A stretch of 64,000 bases of DNA, from assembly GCA_964247055.1 (NCBI GenBank), contig OZ176055.1:558001-622000 (forward strand), written 5' to 3'. Positions 46,843 through 59,342 of this stretch are shown here, piece after piece. The position numbers and the translations under genes were made by a program. This DNA comes from Paragordius varius. Lineage: Eukaryota > Nematomorpha. Each line of letters opens with the position of its first letter. The stretch's first letter is position 1. The notes beneath the pieces are model-generated. The model searched no databases and had not been told where the DNA came from. It was given only the letters and a program-made list of their open reading frames with translations.

Positions 46843-48253
46843 TTATACGATAAACGTTGTTTTGATATAAATTTTTTTCTTAACCGAAAGTTGGGTATCA
46901 AATATAATATCTCATATTAGATTCTATCTAAATGCGATGTAATCCATAAGAAATTGACCTTTACCAAATGGACTATTATAATCAAGATGCACAATTCCAG
47001 GGAGACTGGATGATTTCCAATATTCAATGCATAAAGTAGATATAGAGGGCGTTTATATTTACTATATTTAAAATGCGTCAATATTACATTCGTTACACAT
47101 ATATAATTTGTGTTTAGTATGTTACATTTTATATTACATTAGGAATGTATATATACATACAAAAAAATGGTCTTAAATTAAAAAATTTCCTCAATCCATC
47201 AATATTTTGTGTTCAAAATATAATGTTATCTTTTAGAAAGGATTTTTTATAACATAAAATGTGTACATTATTAAATAAACAAAAATAATGTTTGGCAATA
47301 GTAAAATTGTCGTACTTTAAGCATTTTTTTTGTTTTTAACCATACTATCCTGTAAAATTATACTGTATAAGTTATCCCTCTATTTTTTACCTTAATTGTT
47401 TACATAGTTACTTTTTTTCACGTGCGTTTGAATTTATTTTATTAAGGAAAGGTGCAATAACATATCATTGTCTATATAATTTTTATTTTTTATACATTTG
47501 AAAATAATTTTTTATAAATACTAGCAAGTATCAATTTGTGTGTAAAATAATAACTATAGAAAGAAAGATTTTTTTATGAGAAAATAATTACAGTAACATT
47601 GCGGTTTTTATTTACTAAAAAGAATAATTACATATTTGTATAAAAAAATCTTATGTGCAACAAAAACATGTGTTAAATAGAAATGGCCCATTTTACAAAT
47701 GTTTAAATACCAACAACTTTAAATTGATTATATACATGTATTATTTATAAGGGTATAATATAAACCAACGTAAAATATTACAGTAGCTTATGGCATAAAA
47801 CAATTTTAGTCCATAAAAAAATAAAAATTGTTTTTTTAAAAACAAGGGGATTTTATGGATAATGTCCATATACAACTCGGGTTGTTTTTATTAAAAAAAT
47901 TATCTATTATGGGCCAATAATGTTTTATGCTATTCGCTACTGCATTTTTAAATCGGTATCCCAGACTTTTTGAAATGTATAACTTTGTAATGCCATATAT
48001 ATGAAAATTCGTGATGTTAAAAAACATAACATGTACATATACGCCCTCTTTTCATATTAAACTTTCATAATATTGAAATTTACATTGAAATTTGATTCAA
48101 TACAAATATTTTTTTAAGTCTATCATAAAGTACTTTTGCGATATCAAATGTTATATTAATGATATTTTTTTCTAATTGTTACTCATTTTCAAACGGCACA
48201 CCCTTTTCAAGCATGTTAACAAATTTATATAAATACAGGCAAAAATGGTTAAA
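46843..48253. promoter_or_regulatory. Divergent promoter region between two whole U1 genes
   Basis: Separates canonical U1 (-) from variant U1 (+). The AATTTATAT box occurs 24-33 bp from each start (46865-46873 minus; 48222-48230 plus). The interior is the reverse complement of 17425-18943. I could not identify a conserved proximal sequence element, and no coding gene is seen. Confidence 0.7.
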
Positions 48254-48417
48254 ATACTTACTTGGCGCAGGATTTTTCTCCGATCAAGAAGGGAGATATC
48301 CTAGTTAAAGGCTAACCATTGCACTTCGGTTTTGCTGATAGCTATAACTACTCCAAATTGGGGTACGTTAAGCGCATAATTTATGGGTGTTGGCGGTTTG
48401 CGTTCGCGCTTACCGCC
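48254..48417 (+). ncRNA. U1: U1 snRNA variant, uninterrupted (164 nt), altered 5' end
   Basis: Starts ATACTTACTTGG: position 9, which pairs with the last exon base (-1), is U instead of C. Helix H GCGC (48265-48268) pairs with 48372-48375. Stem-loop I is TCTCC/GGAGA around GATCAAGAAG (48282-48291), a different stem from the canonical gene but fully paired, with lower stem AGGAT/ATCCT. Stem-loop II keeps ATTGCACTTC (48318-48327) closed by AACC/GGTT. The Sm site is AATTTATGG (48378-48386). Stem-loop IV has GCG-TTCG-CGC within GGCGGT/ACCGCC. The compensated stems and intact protein-binding loops argue for a selected RNA rather than a pseudogene. Expression is not provable from sequence. Confidence 0.9.
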
Positions 48418-50636
48418 TTATTATTTGTATGGTAAAATTTAGTTTTTTTTAAAAATTTATTTTTTCTAAAGCACGGATGTTGATTTTTGGGGAGAGTACT
48501 ATGGAGGTTTTTATTCAGATGCTAGATATTCCGAACATTTATGAAAAGGTGGTAGATATCGCAGGAAATTTTGAGCACTTCCACGATGAGTTCTTGTTTG
48601 ATACGGTTGGGGTATTTTATACCGAATACATCAAATTTTGTCACTTCAAGGGACCATGAGCCTAGAGCTCCTATCACCACTGGGATAATTTCAACTTAGA
48701 ATATTTTGAAAAAAAGAGCAAATCAAATGATCGTATTTTGTAAGCATCTTCTGATGATACTCTATCATAAGGGATTGTGGGGTCGATAATGTAACAATTG
48801 GTATTATCAGTTATCACTAGGTCGGGACGCAGGTTTGAGTCATCAACCTTTTGATTTTCGGAGATGATCGAGAATTTTTTAGGTAGTATTGATTTATTGT
48901 AGTCAACCACTTTGTTGCGACGCTCGGTGACAATACCTGTGTCTAACAGGCATTGATTTATCACATGAGATCCGGATTCGATCCGGTTCTTGCACCTTCT
49001 GCAAGATGTACCGTCAAACCTTCCCGGTTTGCTATTAAGAGGGAGAAGGTTGAGTCTAGCCCTATGGATAAATCTTCAATCCTTAAACCTCAGGTTTTTG
49101 CCTGAGAATAAGAAGGAATGTGAAGATTTATCCAAGGCGACACATTCCATTATCCTACTTTGGTTTGCAAGGTGGTGGAAATTGATGTCCTTCTCACTTC
49201 TTATTGCATTCCGGAAAAGGTGGACGAGGGAATTTTTCATGTCTGGGACAATTAGACGTTCATGAAATTGAATAGCGAAGGAAGAGTCGCCTTGAGGGAC
49301 CCAGGTCGCACCCACTGAGATTGAGGACCTGCGAGCGAGTGACCATACGTTAGCGTAGTTGATATGGCCACTCGCCTCCTCTTCCTTGCCAGAGAGATAA
49401 TTACATATTTGGACATTGGATGGAGACGAGGTAAGTCTGTATCTTTTTTTTACTGTTGCCTTAAGTTCATCCTGAGCGTATTCTTTCACCATGGGGTCAT
49501 TTGAATGAATTAGTGTGAAAGCAGCGTCAATCCTGAATATGTTGAAATCAGTTTTTAGCTGCTGAATACCTAAGGCTTCCTTACTCCTGGATGCAAAGAT
49601 ATAGTTGTTTGTAGCATCTTTTTGGAGCCCTAGTATTGGTTTCAGTATGCTCATCATTTTCGTGTCTAATTTTTCGCTTGTAGCGTAGTTGAACTGATTT
49701 AGACGTAGGAAATAGGTTAATGTGGGGTAATAAAAACTTTTGATAGCATCTAATTTTTGCCAAGGAGCAAGATTAGATTTCGCTATTTTATCCGCAAGTT
49801 CAATATCTGGGAGGGGAATAGTAGGGAATAACCCTATTGGATTTCCCAGATATTTTATTGTTTGATGAACGCCACAATTGGGAATCCTTATATCATTTAT
49901 CAAGAAAAAGGAGTCACTGTTGACATTTATGTTTGAGCATTTAAGCGGGCTGACATCTAGAAGAATTTGCTTGAGTTCGTTGACTAGTCAATATTAAGTT
50001 GATGCTCTATTTTATTTTGGGATATGCATATGATGTCATCAGCATATGCATACAGCTCAATCCCTTTATTGGAGGCTCGCTTCATGATTTCATTCAATCC
50101 GATAATGAAAAGAAAACCTGAGAGGGGGCATCCTTGTTTGATGCCCCTGCCAAGTTTGACCGGAGCGGTAAACTCATTACCGGCGCGGATCGATGTGGTG
50201 GCCATTGATAACGAATTTGCGAGGAGGGAGATCGTGCCTTCCGATATACCCACCCTTTTCAGGTTGTGTAGAATGAACGGGTGTAGGATTTTATCGAAGG
50301 CATTGGCTATGTCTATGCAGGTGATATTTGCATGTTGTTTCTTTGCTTTAAAAGCATCAAGTTTAGATTTTATTATATAATTCAGCTCAAAGCACCCGTC
50401 ATAAGGGAGGAAGCCCTTTTGACGGGGAGCTAGAAGTTGATTTGAGACGAGATGCTTACTAATTTTATTGGCGACAAGTGCAGCGAATAGCCTATAAAGG
50501 CATCTAGTGAGGGCGATGGGTCGCCAATTTTTTAATGTGTTTTTGTCACCATGTTTGTGGATTAAAATGGTGGTTGAATGATTCCATGTGGTAGGGATCT
50601 TTTTGTGCAGTAAACATAAATTAAAAAGTTTGGTCT
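48418..50636 (-). pseudogene. Antisense LINE copy 3' of variant U1, long, minus strand
   Basis: After the U1 3' flank the minus strand carries LINE coding sequence from the C-terminus back to the RT N-terminus. A 275-aa frame (49903-49076) covers the RT thumb and linker; 50253-49984 covers RT motifs B-C with YADDIICIS. The frame ends at 49076 in a TGG-to-TGA stop within KDWRF, a change shared with the plus-strand copy at 52690. Head-to-head join at about 50636. Confidence 0.85.
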
Positions 50637-53535
50637 AGCTGATCCAAATAATTCTCTACCTGAACATTTAAACCTAACCTCCCTCCTCCAAAAACTCACT
50701 GAAATCCAAGCTGATAACTGGGAAGAAGTAGATGGACTATTATTAGAACTTGATAATTTCTTCCATCCATTACAACAAGCAGCCAACCATTCTAAAACCT
50801 CAAAATCTCCCCAGCAAATCAACCTATCCCCCAAATACATTTAAAAAATATATCGTTTCAACAGGAGAAGAGCCATCCGGCTAATTACCCAAGGTCCACC
50901 CGCCTACTGCACGGCCCCGATTACCGAGATAGAACATCACTTTCAAACACTTTACAACAGTAACCTCTCAGCACCTCTCATTAATGATCCTGTTTCCCCA
51001 CCAATGATGCCAGAGATCACATTCAATTGCACGGAAGTTTCCGATAAACTTAAGAAAATGGAAAACACCTCAGCCGGGCCTGATGGTATCAGCTTCAGAG
51101 ACATGAAAAATAAAGATCCCAAAGCGATCATATTAACCAAACTTTTTAATTTATGTTTACTGCACAAAAAGATCCCTACCTCATGGAATCATTCAACCAC
51201 CATTTTAATCCACAAACATGGTGACAAAAACACATTAAAAAATTGGCGACCCATCGCCCTCACTAGTTGCCTTTATAGGCTATTCGCTGCACTTGTCGCC
51301 AATAAAATTAGTAAGCACCTCGTCTCAAATCAACTTCTAGCTCCCCGTCAAAAGGGCTTCCTCCCTTATGACGGGTGCTTTGAGCTGAATTATATAATAA
51401 AATCTAAACTTGATGCTTTTAAAGCAAAGAAACAACATGCAAATATCACCTGCATAGACATAGCCAATGCCTTCGATAAAATCCCACACCCGATCATTCT
51501 ACACAACCTGAAAAGGGTGGGTATATCGGAAGGCACGATCTCCCTCCTCGCAAATTCGTTATCAATGGCCACCACATCGATCCGCGCCGGTAATGAGTTT
51601 ACCGCTCCGGTCAAACTTGGCAGGGGCATCAAACAAGGATGCCCCCTCTCAGGTTTTCTTTTCATTATCGGATTGAATGAAATCATGAAGCGAGCCTCCA
51701 ATAAAGGGATTGAGCTGTATGCATATGCTGATGACATCATATGCATATCCCAAAATAAAATAGAGCATCAACTTAATATTGACTTCATAGTCAACGAACT
51801 CAAGCAAATTCTTCTAGATGTCAACCCGCTTAAATGCTCAAACATAAATGTCAACAGTGACTCCTTTTTCTTGATAAATGATATAAGGATTCCCAATTGT
51901 GGGGTTCATCAAACAATAAAATATCTGGGAAATCCAATAGGGTTATTCCCTACTATTCCCCTCCCAGATATTGAACTTGCGGATAAAATAGCGAAATCTA
52001 ATCTTGCTCCTTGGCAAAAATTAGATGCTATCAAAAGTTTTTATTACCCCACATTAACCTATTTCCTACGTCTAAATCAGTTCAACTACGCTACAAGCGA
52101 AAAATTAGACACGAAAATGATGAGCATACTGAAACCAATACTAGGGCTCCCAAAAGATGCTACAAACAACTATATCTTTGCATCCAGGAGTAAGGAAGCC
52201 TTAGGTATTCAGCAGCTAAAAAAACATATTCAGGATTGACGCTGCTTTCACACTAATTCATTCAAATGACCCCATGGTGAAAGAATACGCTCAGGATGAA
52301 CTTAAGGCAACAGTAAAAAAAAGATACAGACTTACCTCGTCTCCATCCAATGTCCAAATATGTAATTATCTCTCTGGCAAGGAAGAGGAGGCGAGTGGCC
52401 ATATCAACTACGCTAACGTATGGTCACTCGCTCGCAGGTCCTCAATCTCAGTGGGTGCGACCTGGGTCCCTCAAGGCGACTCTTCCTTCGCTATTCAATT
52501 TCATGAACGTCTAATTGTCCCAGACATGAAAAATTCCCTCGTCCACCTTTTCCGGAATGCAATAAGAAGTGAGAAGGACATCAATTTCCACCACCTTGCA
52601 AACCAAAGTAGGATAATGGAATGTGTCGCCTTGGATAAATCTTCACATTCCTTCTTATTCTCAGGCAAAAACCTGAGGTTTAAGGATTGAAGATTTATCC
52701 ATAGGGCTAGACTCAACCTTCTCCCTCTTAATAGCAAACCGGGAATGCAGGAATCGAATTGAATCCGGCTCCCATGTGATAAACCACTGCCTGTTAGACA
52801 CAGGTATTGTGACCGAGCGTCACAACAAAGTGGTTGATTACATTAAATCAGTACTCCCCAAAAAATTCTCGATTATATCCGAAAATCAAAAGGTTGATGA
52901 ATCGAACCTTCGTCCCGACCTAGTGATAACTGACAACACCAATTGCCACATTATAGACCCCACAATCCCTTATGTAAATAGATTATCATCTTTAGACGAT
53001 GCATTTAATACCAAGCTAACAAAGTACGATCACCTAATTTGTTCCCTCTCCGAAAAATATTCCAACGTTGAAATTATTCCAGTGGTGATAGGAGCTCCAG
53101 GCTCCTGGTACCCCCGAAATGACAAACTCTTCGATGCACTCGGTATAAAATACCCCAACCGTATCAAGCAATATCTCATCGCAGAGGTGCTCAAATCCTC
53201 CTGTGATATCTACCACCTATTCATCAGTGGTCGGAACATCCAACCGCCAAGTGTGACCCCCATAGTCAACCCCCCTATCGACCTGCCTCCTTGCTCAAGT
53301 CAAAATTAAATCTATCCAACTTTGCATTTCATCCCCATTGTTATTTATATTTTATTACTTATTATTTATTAAAACAATCAGCATTTATATTACTACAAAT
53401 ATGTGATGTTTTCTTTGCAATCTCCCATTCACGCGTTGTCTCCTTTAATATTTAATTTACACAATACCTTTGCATTTTCTTTTACAGCAATTGTTTATAA
53501 TATATTTAAAATACCTTTTTAATAAATTAAAATTT
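50637..53535 (+). pseudogene. R2-like LINE in variant U1, plus strand, longest RT frame
   Basis: 5'-truncated before the RT. The 411-aa frame 51004-52239 has SAGPDGISFRD (23-33), WRPIAL (81-86), CIDIANAFD with catalytic D152, QGCPLSG (211-217) and YADDIICIS (241-249; D243, D244). A frameshift near 52230 is followed by 52274-52690, ending at the shared TGA. A ~30-bp deletion near 52743 removes CRRC, the first half of the CCHC knuckle. The last frame (52776-53309, 177 aa) keeps RPDLVI with D48 and D61 of the nuclease. The 225-nt 3' UTR joins U1 at 53536. Youngest-looking copy, but not functional. Confidence 0.88.
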
Positions 53536-53675
53536 CTCCGATCAAGAAGGGAGATATCCTAGTTAAATACTAACCATTGCACTTCGGTTTTGCTGATAGC
53601 TATAACTACTCCAAATTGGGGTACGTTAAGCGCATAATTTATGGGTGTTGGCGGTTTGCGTTCGCGCTTACCGCC
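53536..53675 (+). ncRNA. Variant U1 snRNA, 3' portion, well preserved
   Basis: Starts CTCCGATCAAGAAGGGAG at the LINE junction and is almost identical to nt 25-164 of the whole gene at 48254, including loops, Sm site and stem-loop IV. The 5' end has been displaced by the LINE. Confidence 0.9.
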
Positions 53676-55280
53676 TTATTATTTGTATGGTAAAATTTAG
53701 TTTTTTTTAAAAATTAATTTTTTCTTAAGCACGGATGTTGATTTTTGGGGAGAGTACTATGGAGTTTTTTATTCAGATGCTAGATATTCCGAACATTTAT
53801 GAAGAGGTGGTAGATATCGCTGGAAATTTTGAGCACTTCCACGATGAGTTCTTGTTTGATACGGTTGGGGTATTTTATACCGAGTACATCAAATTTTGTC
53901 ACCAAGGGACCATGAACCTAGAGCTCTTATCACCACTGGGATAATTTCAACTTAGAATATTTTGAGAGAAAGAGCAAACAAATGATCGTATTTTGTAAGC
54001 ATCTTCTGATGATACTCTATCATAAGGGATTGTGGGGTCGATAATATAACAATTAGTATTATCAGTTATTACTAGGTCGGGACGCAGGTTTGAGTCATCA
54101 ACCTTTTGATTTTCGGAGATGATCGAGAATTTTTTAGGTAGTATTGATTTAATGTAGTCAACCACTTTGTTGCGACGCTCGGTGACAATACCTGTGTCTA
54201 CCAGGCATTGATTTATCACATGAGATCCGGATTCGATCCGGTTCTTGCACCTTCTGCAAGATGTATCGTCAAACCTTCCCGGTTTGCTATGAGGAAGAAG
54301 GTTGAGTCTGGCCCTATGGATAAATCTCCAATCCTTAAACCTCAGGTTTTTGCCTGAGAATAAGAAGGAGTGTGAAGATTTATCCAAGGCGACACATTCC
54401 ATCCTACCTTGGTTTGCAAGGTGGTGGAAATTCAGGTCCTTCTCACCTCTTATTGCATTCCGGAAAAGATTGACGAGGGAATTTTTTATATCAGGAACTA
54501 TCAGTTTTTGATGGAACTGAATGGCAAAGGAAGAGTCACCCAGGGGGACCCAGGTCGCACCCAGTGAAATTGAGGACTTGCGAGCAAGTGACCATACATT
54601 AGCGTAATTGTGGCCACTCGCCTCCTCTTCCTTGCCGGAGAGATATTTGCATAATTGTTCATGAGATGGTGATGTGGTGAGTCTGCACCTTGTTTTAACT
54701 GTAGAATTGAGTTCGTCCTGGGCAAATTCTTTGACCATGGGGTCATTAGAGTGAAGCAGCTTGAAAGCAGCATCGATCCTAAAAATGTCGAAATTGATTT
54801 TAAGCTGCGAATACCTAGGGCTTCCTTACTCTTCGATGCAAAGATATAGTTGTTAGAAGCATCTTTTGGGAGCCCTAGTATTGGCTTCAGTATGCGCATC
54901 ATTTCCGTGTCTAATTTATCACTTGTGGCGTAATTGAACTGATTCAAACGGAGGTAGTATGTTAAAGTTGGATAATAAAAGCTTTTAATTGCATCTAATT
55001 TTTGCCATGGGGCAAAATTAGATTTGGCAATTTTATCTACTAGTTCAATATCTGGGAGGGGAATATTAGGGAATAACCCTATTGGATTTCCCAGATATTT
55101 TATGGTTTGGTGAGCCCCACAATTAGGGATCTTTATATTATTTATCGAAAATGAAGAATCGTTGTTGACATTAATATTAGAACATTTTCCTGGGTTGACA
55201 TCTAGTTGAATTTGCTTGAGTTCAATGACAATGAAGTCAATATTGTTTTGGCGATCAATATTATTGTGGGATATGCAGAT
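53676..55280 (-). pseudogene. Antisense LINE copy 3' of variant U1, minus strand
   Basis: U1 3' flank and junction are nearly the same as at 48418. The frame 54738-53947 (263 aa) holds the linker, CRRC-x8-H-x4-C and SNLRPDLVITDN; 55373-54501 covers the RT thumb region. Here KDWRF is intact (TGG), unlike the 48.4-50.6 kb copy, so the two antisense copies are mosaics. Joins the next copy head to head at about 55280, next to the YADD codons. Confidence 0.82.
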
Positions 55281-57402
55281 AAAGGTTTCCTTTTGTACGA
55301 AGGGTGCTTTGAGCTCAACCATACTATAAAGTCCAAACTCGATCTCTTCAAAGAAAAGAGAAAGCATTCTCACGTCACTAGCCTTGACATCTCCAATGCA
55401 TTTGCCTTCACCAAATCCTAAACAACCTGTAAAGGGTAGTTGTATCGGATAGCCTAATATATCTCATCGCAAACTCCCTTTCAATGGCCAAAACATCTAT
55501 TCGCGCCGGTAATGAGATTTCTTCCCCGATCCTTGACAGGGGCATCAAACTAGGATGCCCTCTCTCAGGCTCTTATTTATAATCGGATTAAATGAAATCA
55601 TCAAGCGGACCTCCGATAAAGGGATTGATCTATATGCATATGCAGATTACATCATATGCTTATCCCATAATGAAAGTGAACACCAAACAACATCAACTTT
55701 ATTGTCAATGAATTAAATCAAATTCACCTGGATGTTAATCCTGAAAAATGCTCCAATATTTTGCCAACAATAATTACAAATTCTTGATAAATGATATAAA
55801 ATTCCTAATTGTAGGGTACGCCAAACCATATAATATCTATGAAATCCAATAGGGTTATTTCCTACTATTCCCCTCAGACATAGAAGTTGAGAAAATTGCC
55901 AAATCTTACCTTACCCCTGGCAAAAGTTAGAGGCAATCAAAAGTTTTTATTACCCAACCTTAACCTACTACTTACGTTTAAACCAATTTACTTCGCCACC
56001 AGCGACTAGACACAGAAATGATGCGTATATTAAAACCAATACTAAGGCTCCCAAAAGATGCTACTAACAAATACATCATTGAGGAGTAAGAGAGCTCTGG
56101 ATATTCAGCAGCTAAAAAGCGACCTCAACATTTTTAGGATCGATGCTGCTTTTAAACTGCTTCACTCAAATGACCCGATTGTCAAAAATTATGCACAAGA
56201 TGAGCTCAATTCAACAGTTAAAAAAGATATATCACCTCACCCCATCTCATGATTAAATATGCATATGCCTTTCCGGCAAGGAAGATGATGCGTGTGACCA
56301 CATATTTTGAGATGATCACTTGCTCGCAAATCTCACTTGCTTCGACCTGGGTCCCCCTAGGAGACTCTTTCGCCATTAACCGCTAAAGTCTAATAGTCCC
56401 GGATTTAAAAAATTCCCTGGTCCACCTGTTCCGGAATGCAATAAGAGGTGAGAAGATCTGTATTTCCATTACCTTGTAAACCAAGGGAGGAATGGAATGT
56501 GTCGCATAGATAAATTTCCCATTCCTTCTTTTTCTGAGGCGAAAACTTGAGGTTTAATTATTGGAGATTTCATAGAACTAGACTCAACCTTCTCCCTTTT
56601 AACTGCAAACCGGGAAGTCATCGATATCTCTTGCAGGAGGTGCAAGAATTTGATTGAATTAGGATTTCATGTAATAAATCACTGCTTGATAAACACAGGC
56701 ATTATTACTCAACGGCATAACAAATTAGTAAATTATATCAAATCCATATTGCCCAAAGAATTCTATGTTGTATCTGAAAATCAAAAAGTTAATGACTCAA
56801 ACTTACGACTTGATATATTAATAACTGATAACACTAACTGCTACATTACAGACCCCCCTATAAAAAATGAGTGTTTTTATATAACGCATTTAACATCAAG
56901 CTTACTAAATATGATCACCTGATCTGCTCCTTCTCTAAAAAATACCTTAATGAGTGTTAAGAGCCTTAGGCAAATGACAAACTTATTGACGCACTTAAAA
57001 TAAAACACCTCACCCGTTTCAAACAAAAGCTTATCGCGTAATTGCTCAAATATTCCTGTGACATATACCACCTGTTCATCAGTGGTCCGAAAACTCTATC
57101 TAATATTTCCGCAATTGCCTCCCCTGTCGACCAACCTCAGTGGCCAAGCTAAAATTAGTCCTATGCACAACTCCCATTCTCAACTTTTTTCTATCTTATT
57201 TTAAATATATTTTTATTCTTACAAATATTATAAATTCCTTATACCTTTATAGCCTTTTCTTATATTATCACAAATGGCATTTGTAGTAAAACAATAGATG
57301 TGCCTATTATTTCCATTTATCCATATTTATTCATCCCTTGACTCTTTTTTTTACAATTTCTATTGATATGTTCATATTATATTCTTTGATAAATTTTAAT
57401 TA
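55281..57402 (+). pseudogene. R2-like LINE relic in variant U1, plus strand
   Basis: Pieces from the FLPYEGCFELNH-like RT region (about 55285) through the YADD region (about 55635, one D lost: YADYI), the thumb (56058-56252), CCHC (about 56640-56690), endonuclease (56650-56922, NLRLDILITDN) and 3' UTR to the U1 junction. Dense small deletions; older than the 50.6-53.5 kb copy. Confidence 0.78.
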
Positions 57403-57540
57403 TCTCTGACCAAGAAGGGAGATATATTAGTTAAAGGCTAACCATTGCACTTCGGGTTTGCTGATAGCTATAACTCCAAATTGGCGTAAGTAAAGCGCAT
57501 AATTTATGGGTGTTGGTAGTTTTCGTGCGCGCTTACCGAT
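57403..57540 (+). ncRNA. Variant U1 snRNA, 3' portion, eroded
   Basis: TCTCTGACCAAGAAGGGAGA and ATTGCACTTCGGG identify stem-loops I and II. Stem-loop III is shortened and stem-loop IV altered (TTCGTGCGCGC). Remnant. Confidence 0.82.
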
Positions 57541-58005
57541 TTATATCTACTAAGTTAAATTTACTTTTTTTAAAAGCCAATTTAGTCTTGAGCACGTATG
57601 TTGGTTGTCGGGGGAGGCAATTACGGAAGTTTTAAATAGAGGTTAATCGTTCCGATCACTGATGAATAGGCGTAGATGTCACAAGAAAATTTTAGCACTT
57701 CCGCACTGAGTTTTTGTTTGATACGGTTGAAGTATAATATTCCTAATGCATCGAAAAGTTTATCATTTGGGTGTACCATGAGCCTAGCACCTATTACTAC
57801 AGGGATAATTTCAACGTTAGAGTATTCACCTGAAAGTAAGCAGACGGTCATGCTTTGTAAGTTTGGTAGTATAGACATCATCTATGGATGAGATTCTGTT
57901 TTTGCAAGGAATCGTAGATTCGATGATGTCGCAATTGCTATTATCGGTAATTACCAAGTCCATCTTAATTTTGAGTTATCAACCTTTCTATGATCGGACG
58001 ATCGC
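57541..58005 (-). pseudogene. Antisense LINE relic 3' of variant U1, minus strand
   Basis: Same U1 flank-to-LINE junction as the other antisense relics. The minus-strand frame 57881-57621 has the EYSNVEIIPVVIGA and FDALGI blocks of the LINE C-terminus. Ends near 58005, where the right-arm duplication begins. Confidence 0.72.
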
Positions 58006-58800
58006 TCTGAGAAAAATAGACATAGGTGTGATATTTTGTTTTTTAATAGATGCTGCATTTAATCTACTTTATTCATATTAACAAATAGCCATAAATCGCG
58101 TTAGGAGCTAAATAATACAATTATAAATTGAAGCTTCTCCTTCGATCATGACCAATGATGATACGGCTTATGGAGGAGGTACCAAGGGCCATTTTAATTA
58201 TTCTAGTGTTTTGTTTGCTTTTATCCTTGTAACATGCAAATTTTGAAAAACACTCAAATCATCAAATTATGTTGAAAACTTATAGCATAGTAATTTAATC
58301 TTTTTATGATATAATGCGCAAAGGCTATAACATTCATCACCTTGCGAACCAAAGGAGAGTGATGGATGCTATAGATAATCCTTCCAAACCTCTGTGTTTT
58401 TCTAAAGCAAAGAATGTCTCACTCAATTTCAAGATATATACGTTGCATAATGGTAGGCATTTGATTGCAGTCTGACATATCCGATTTGAAAAGGGACATA
58501 ATTATTTACATTTTTTGTGTAACCTATATTCAAATTGGCGAGTCAACCCCCCGCCCCCTTTATATCTTGTTACATCTTTATGTCTGCCTTCGGTAAAGGC
58601 ATATTCAGCCGATCCGGTTAATGAAGAAAAAATTTATTAAAGACTATTATCCAATTTATAATTATATTGATCTTAGTTAAACCAATAATAACAGGGTTTT
58701 ATGAATTATTCAGCTTATTTTGATCATAGTTAAACCAATAATAACAATGGTTTACTGACACCTTAAATTTTAGGACCTTCACAAAATTAAATTTTTTTAT
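58006..58800 (+). repeat. Start of right-arm unit, with old LINE scraps
   Basis: Matches 63200-64000 in the same orientation. Contains two diverged LINE scraps: a DAAFNLLYSY-like segment near 58045-58080 and HHLANQRRVMDA near 58330-58375 (compare HHLANQGRIMEC in younger copies). From about 58450 on it is also the reverse complement of the left arm. Confidence 0.7.
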
Positions 58801-58871
58801 TTACTCTATCGTTTTGACTAAAATGGGCAACATAGTCCACCGCCAACTCCATAATCGATTTTTTTGAATTA

Positions 58872-59342
58872 CGAAAAAGGGTGGCCCCAATTTAATTTAT
58901 GCTTTATGATATTAAATATATTTTGATTATAAAATTAGTTTTGAGAAAATAATGTCATATTTTAATACTTCAATGCGCCTATTAAGATCGACAGAAAAAA
59001 ATGGTTAAATTTGGATATTATATATTTATCTGATGCACTTATGTCATGAAAATTTGGATGAATCGTTTTTTATATTTTAGTGCGTTAATTATATACATAC
59101 CTTTATCAGGAGTTTCCACCACAAATGGCTTCTCGGGCGGCTGAGCATTAAAATTTTATTAGCTTTTAAACATATGACTTCTAAATTTGCTACATTTGCA
59201 AACGTCGGAAAGATTTTTTCAGAAAATTTATATTAGAAATTTATTTATATTTCGTTAAATTTTGCATTTTAAATTTCTTGCTGGCTACAACAATTTTATG
59301 GACAGCCCCATGCGGCACGCGAGCCGCGTTTGGCCGCCCCTG
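58872..59342. mobile_element. Short hAT-like repeat (right-arm copy)
   Basis: Mirror of the 3948-4390 element, ending GGCCGCCCCTG at 59342 after the GC-rich GGCACGCGAGCCGCG stretch. The left end, near AGGGTGGCCCC, is uncertain. Non-coding. Confidence 0.35.

Noticed and set aside
46716-46901. 61-aa frame over U1 at 46.7-46.9 kb
   Set aside because: It is U1 snRNA sequence read as protein; similar spurious frames occur at 22734-22961 and 27167-27400.
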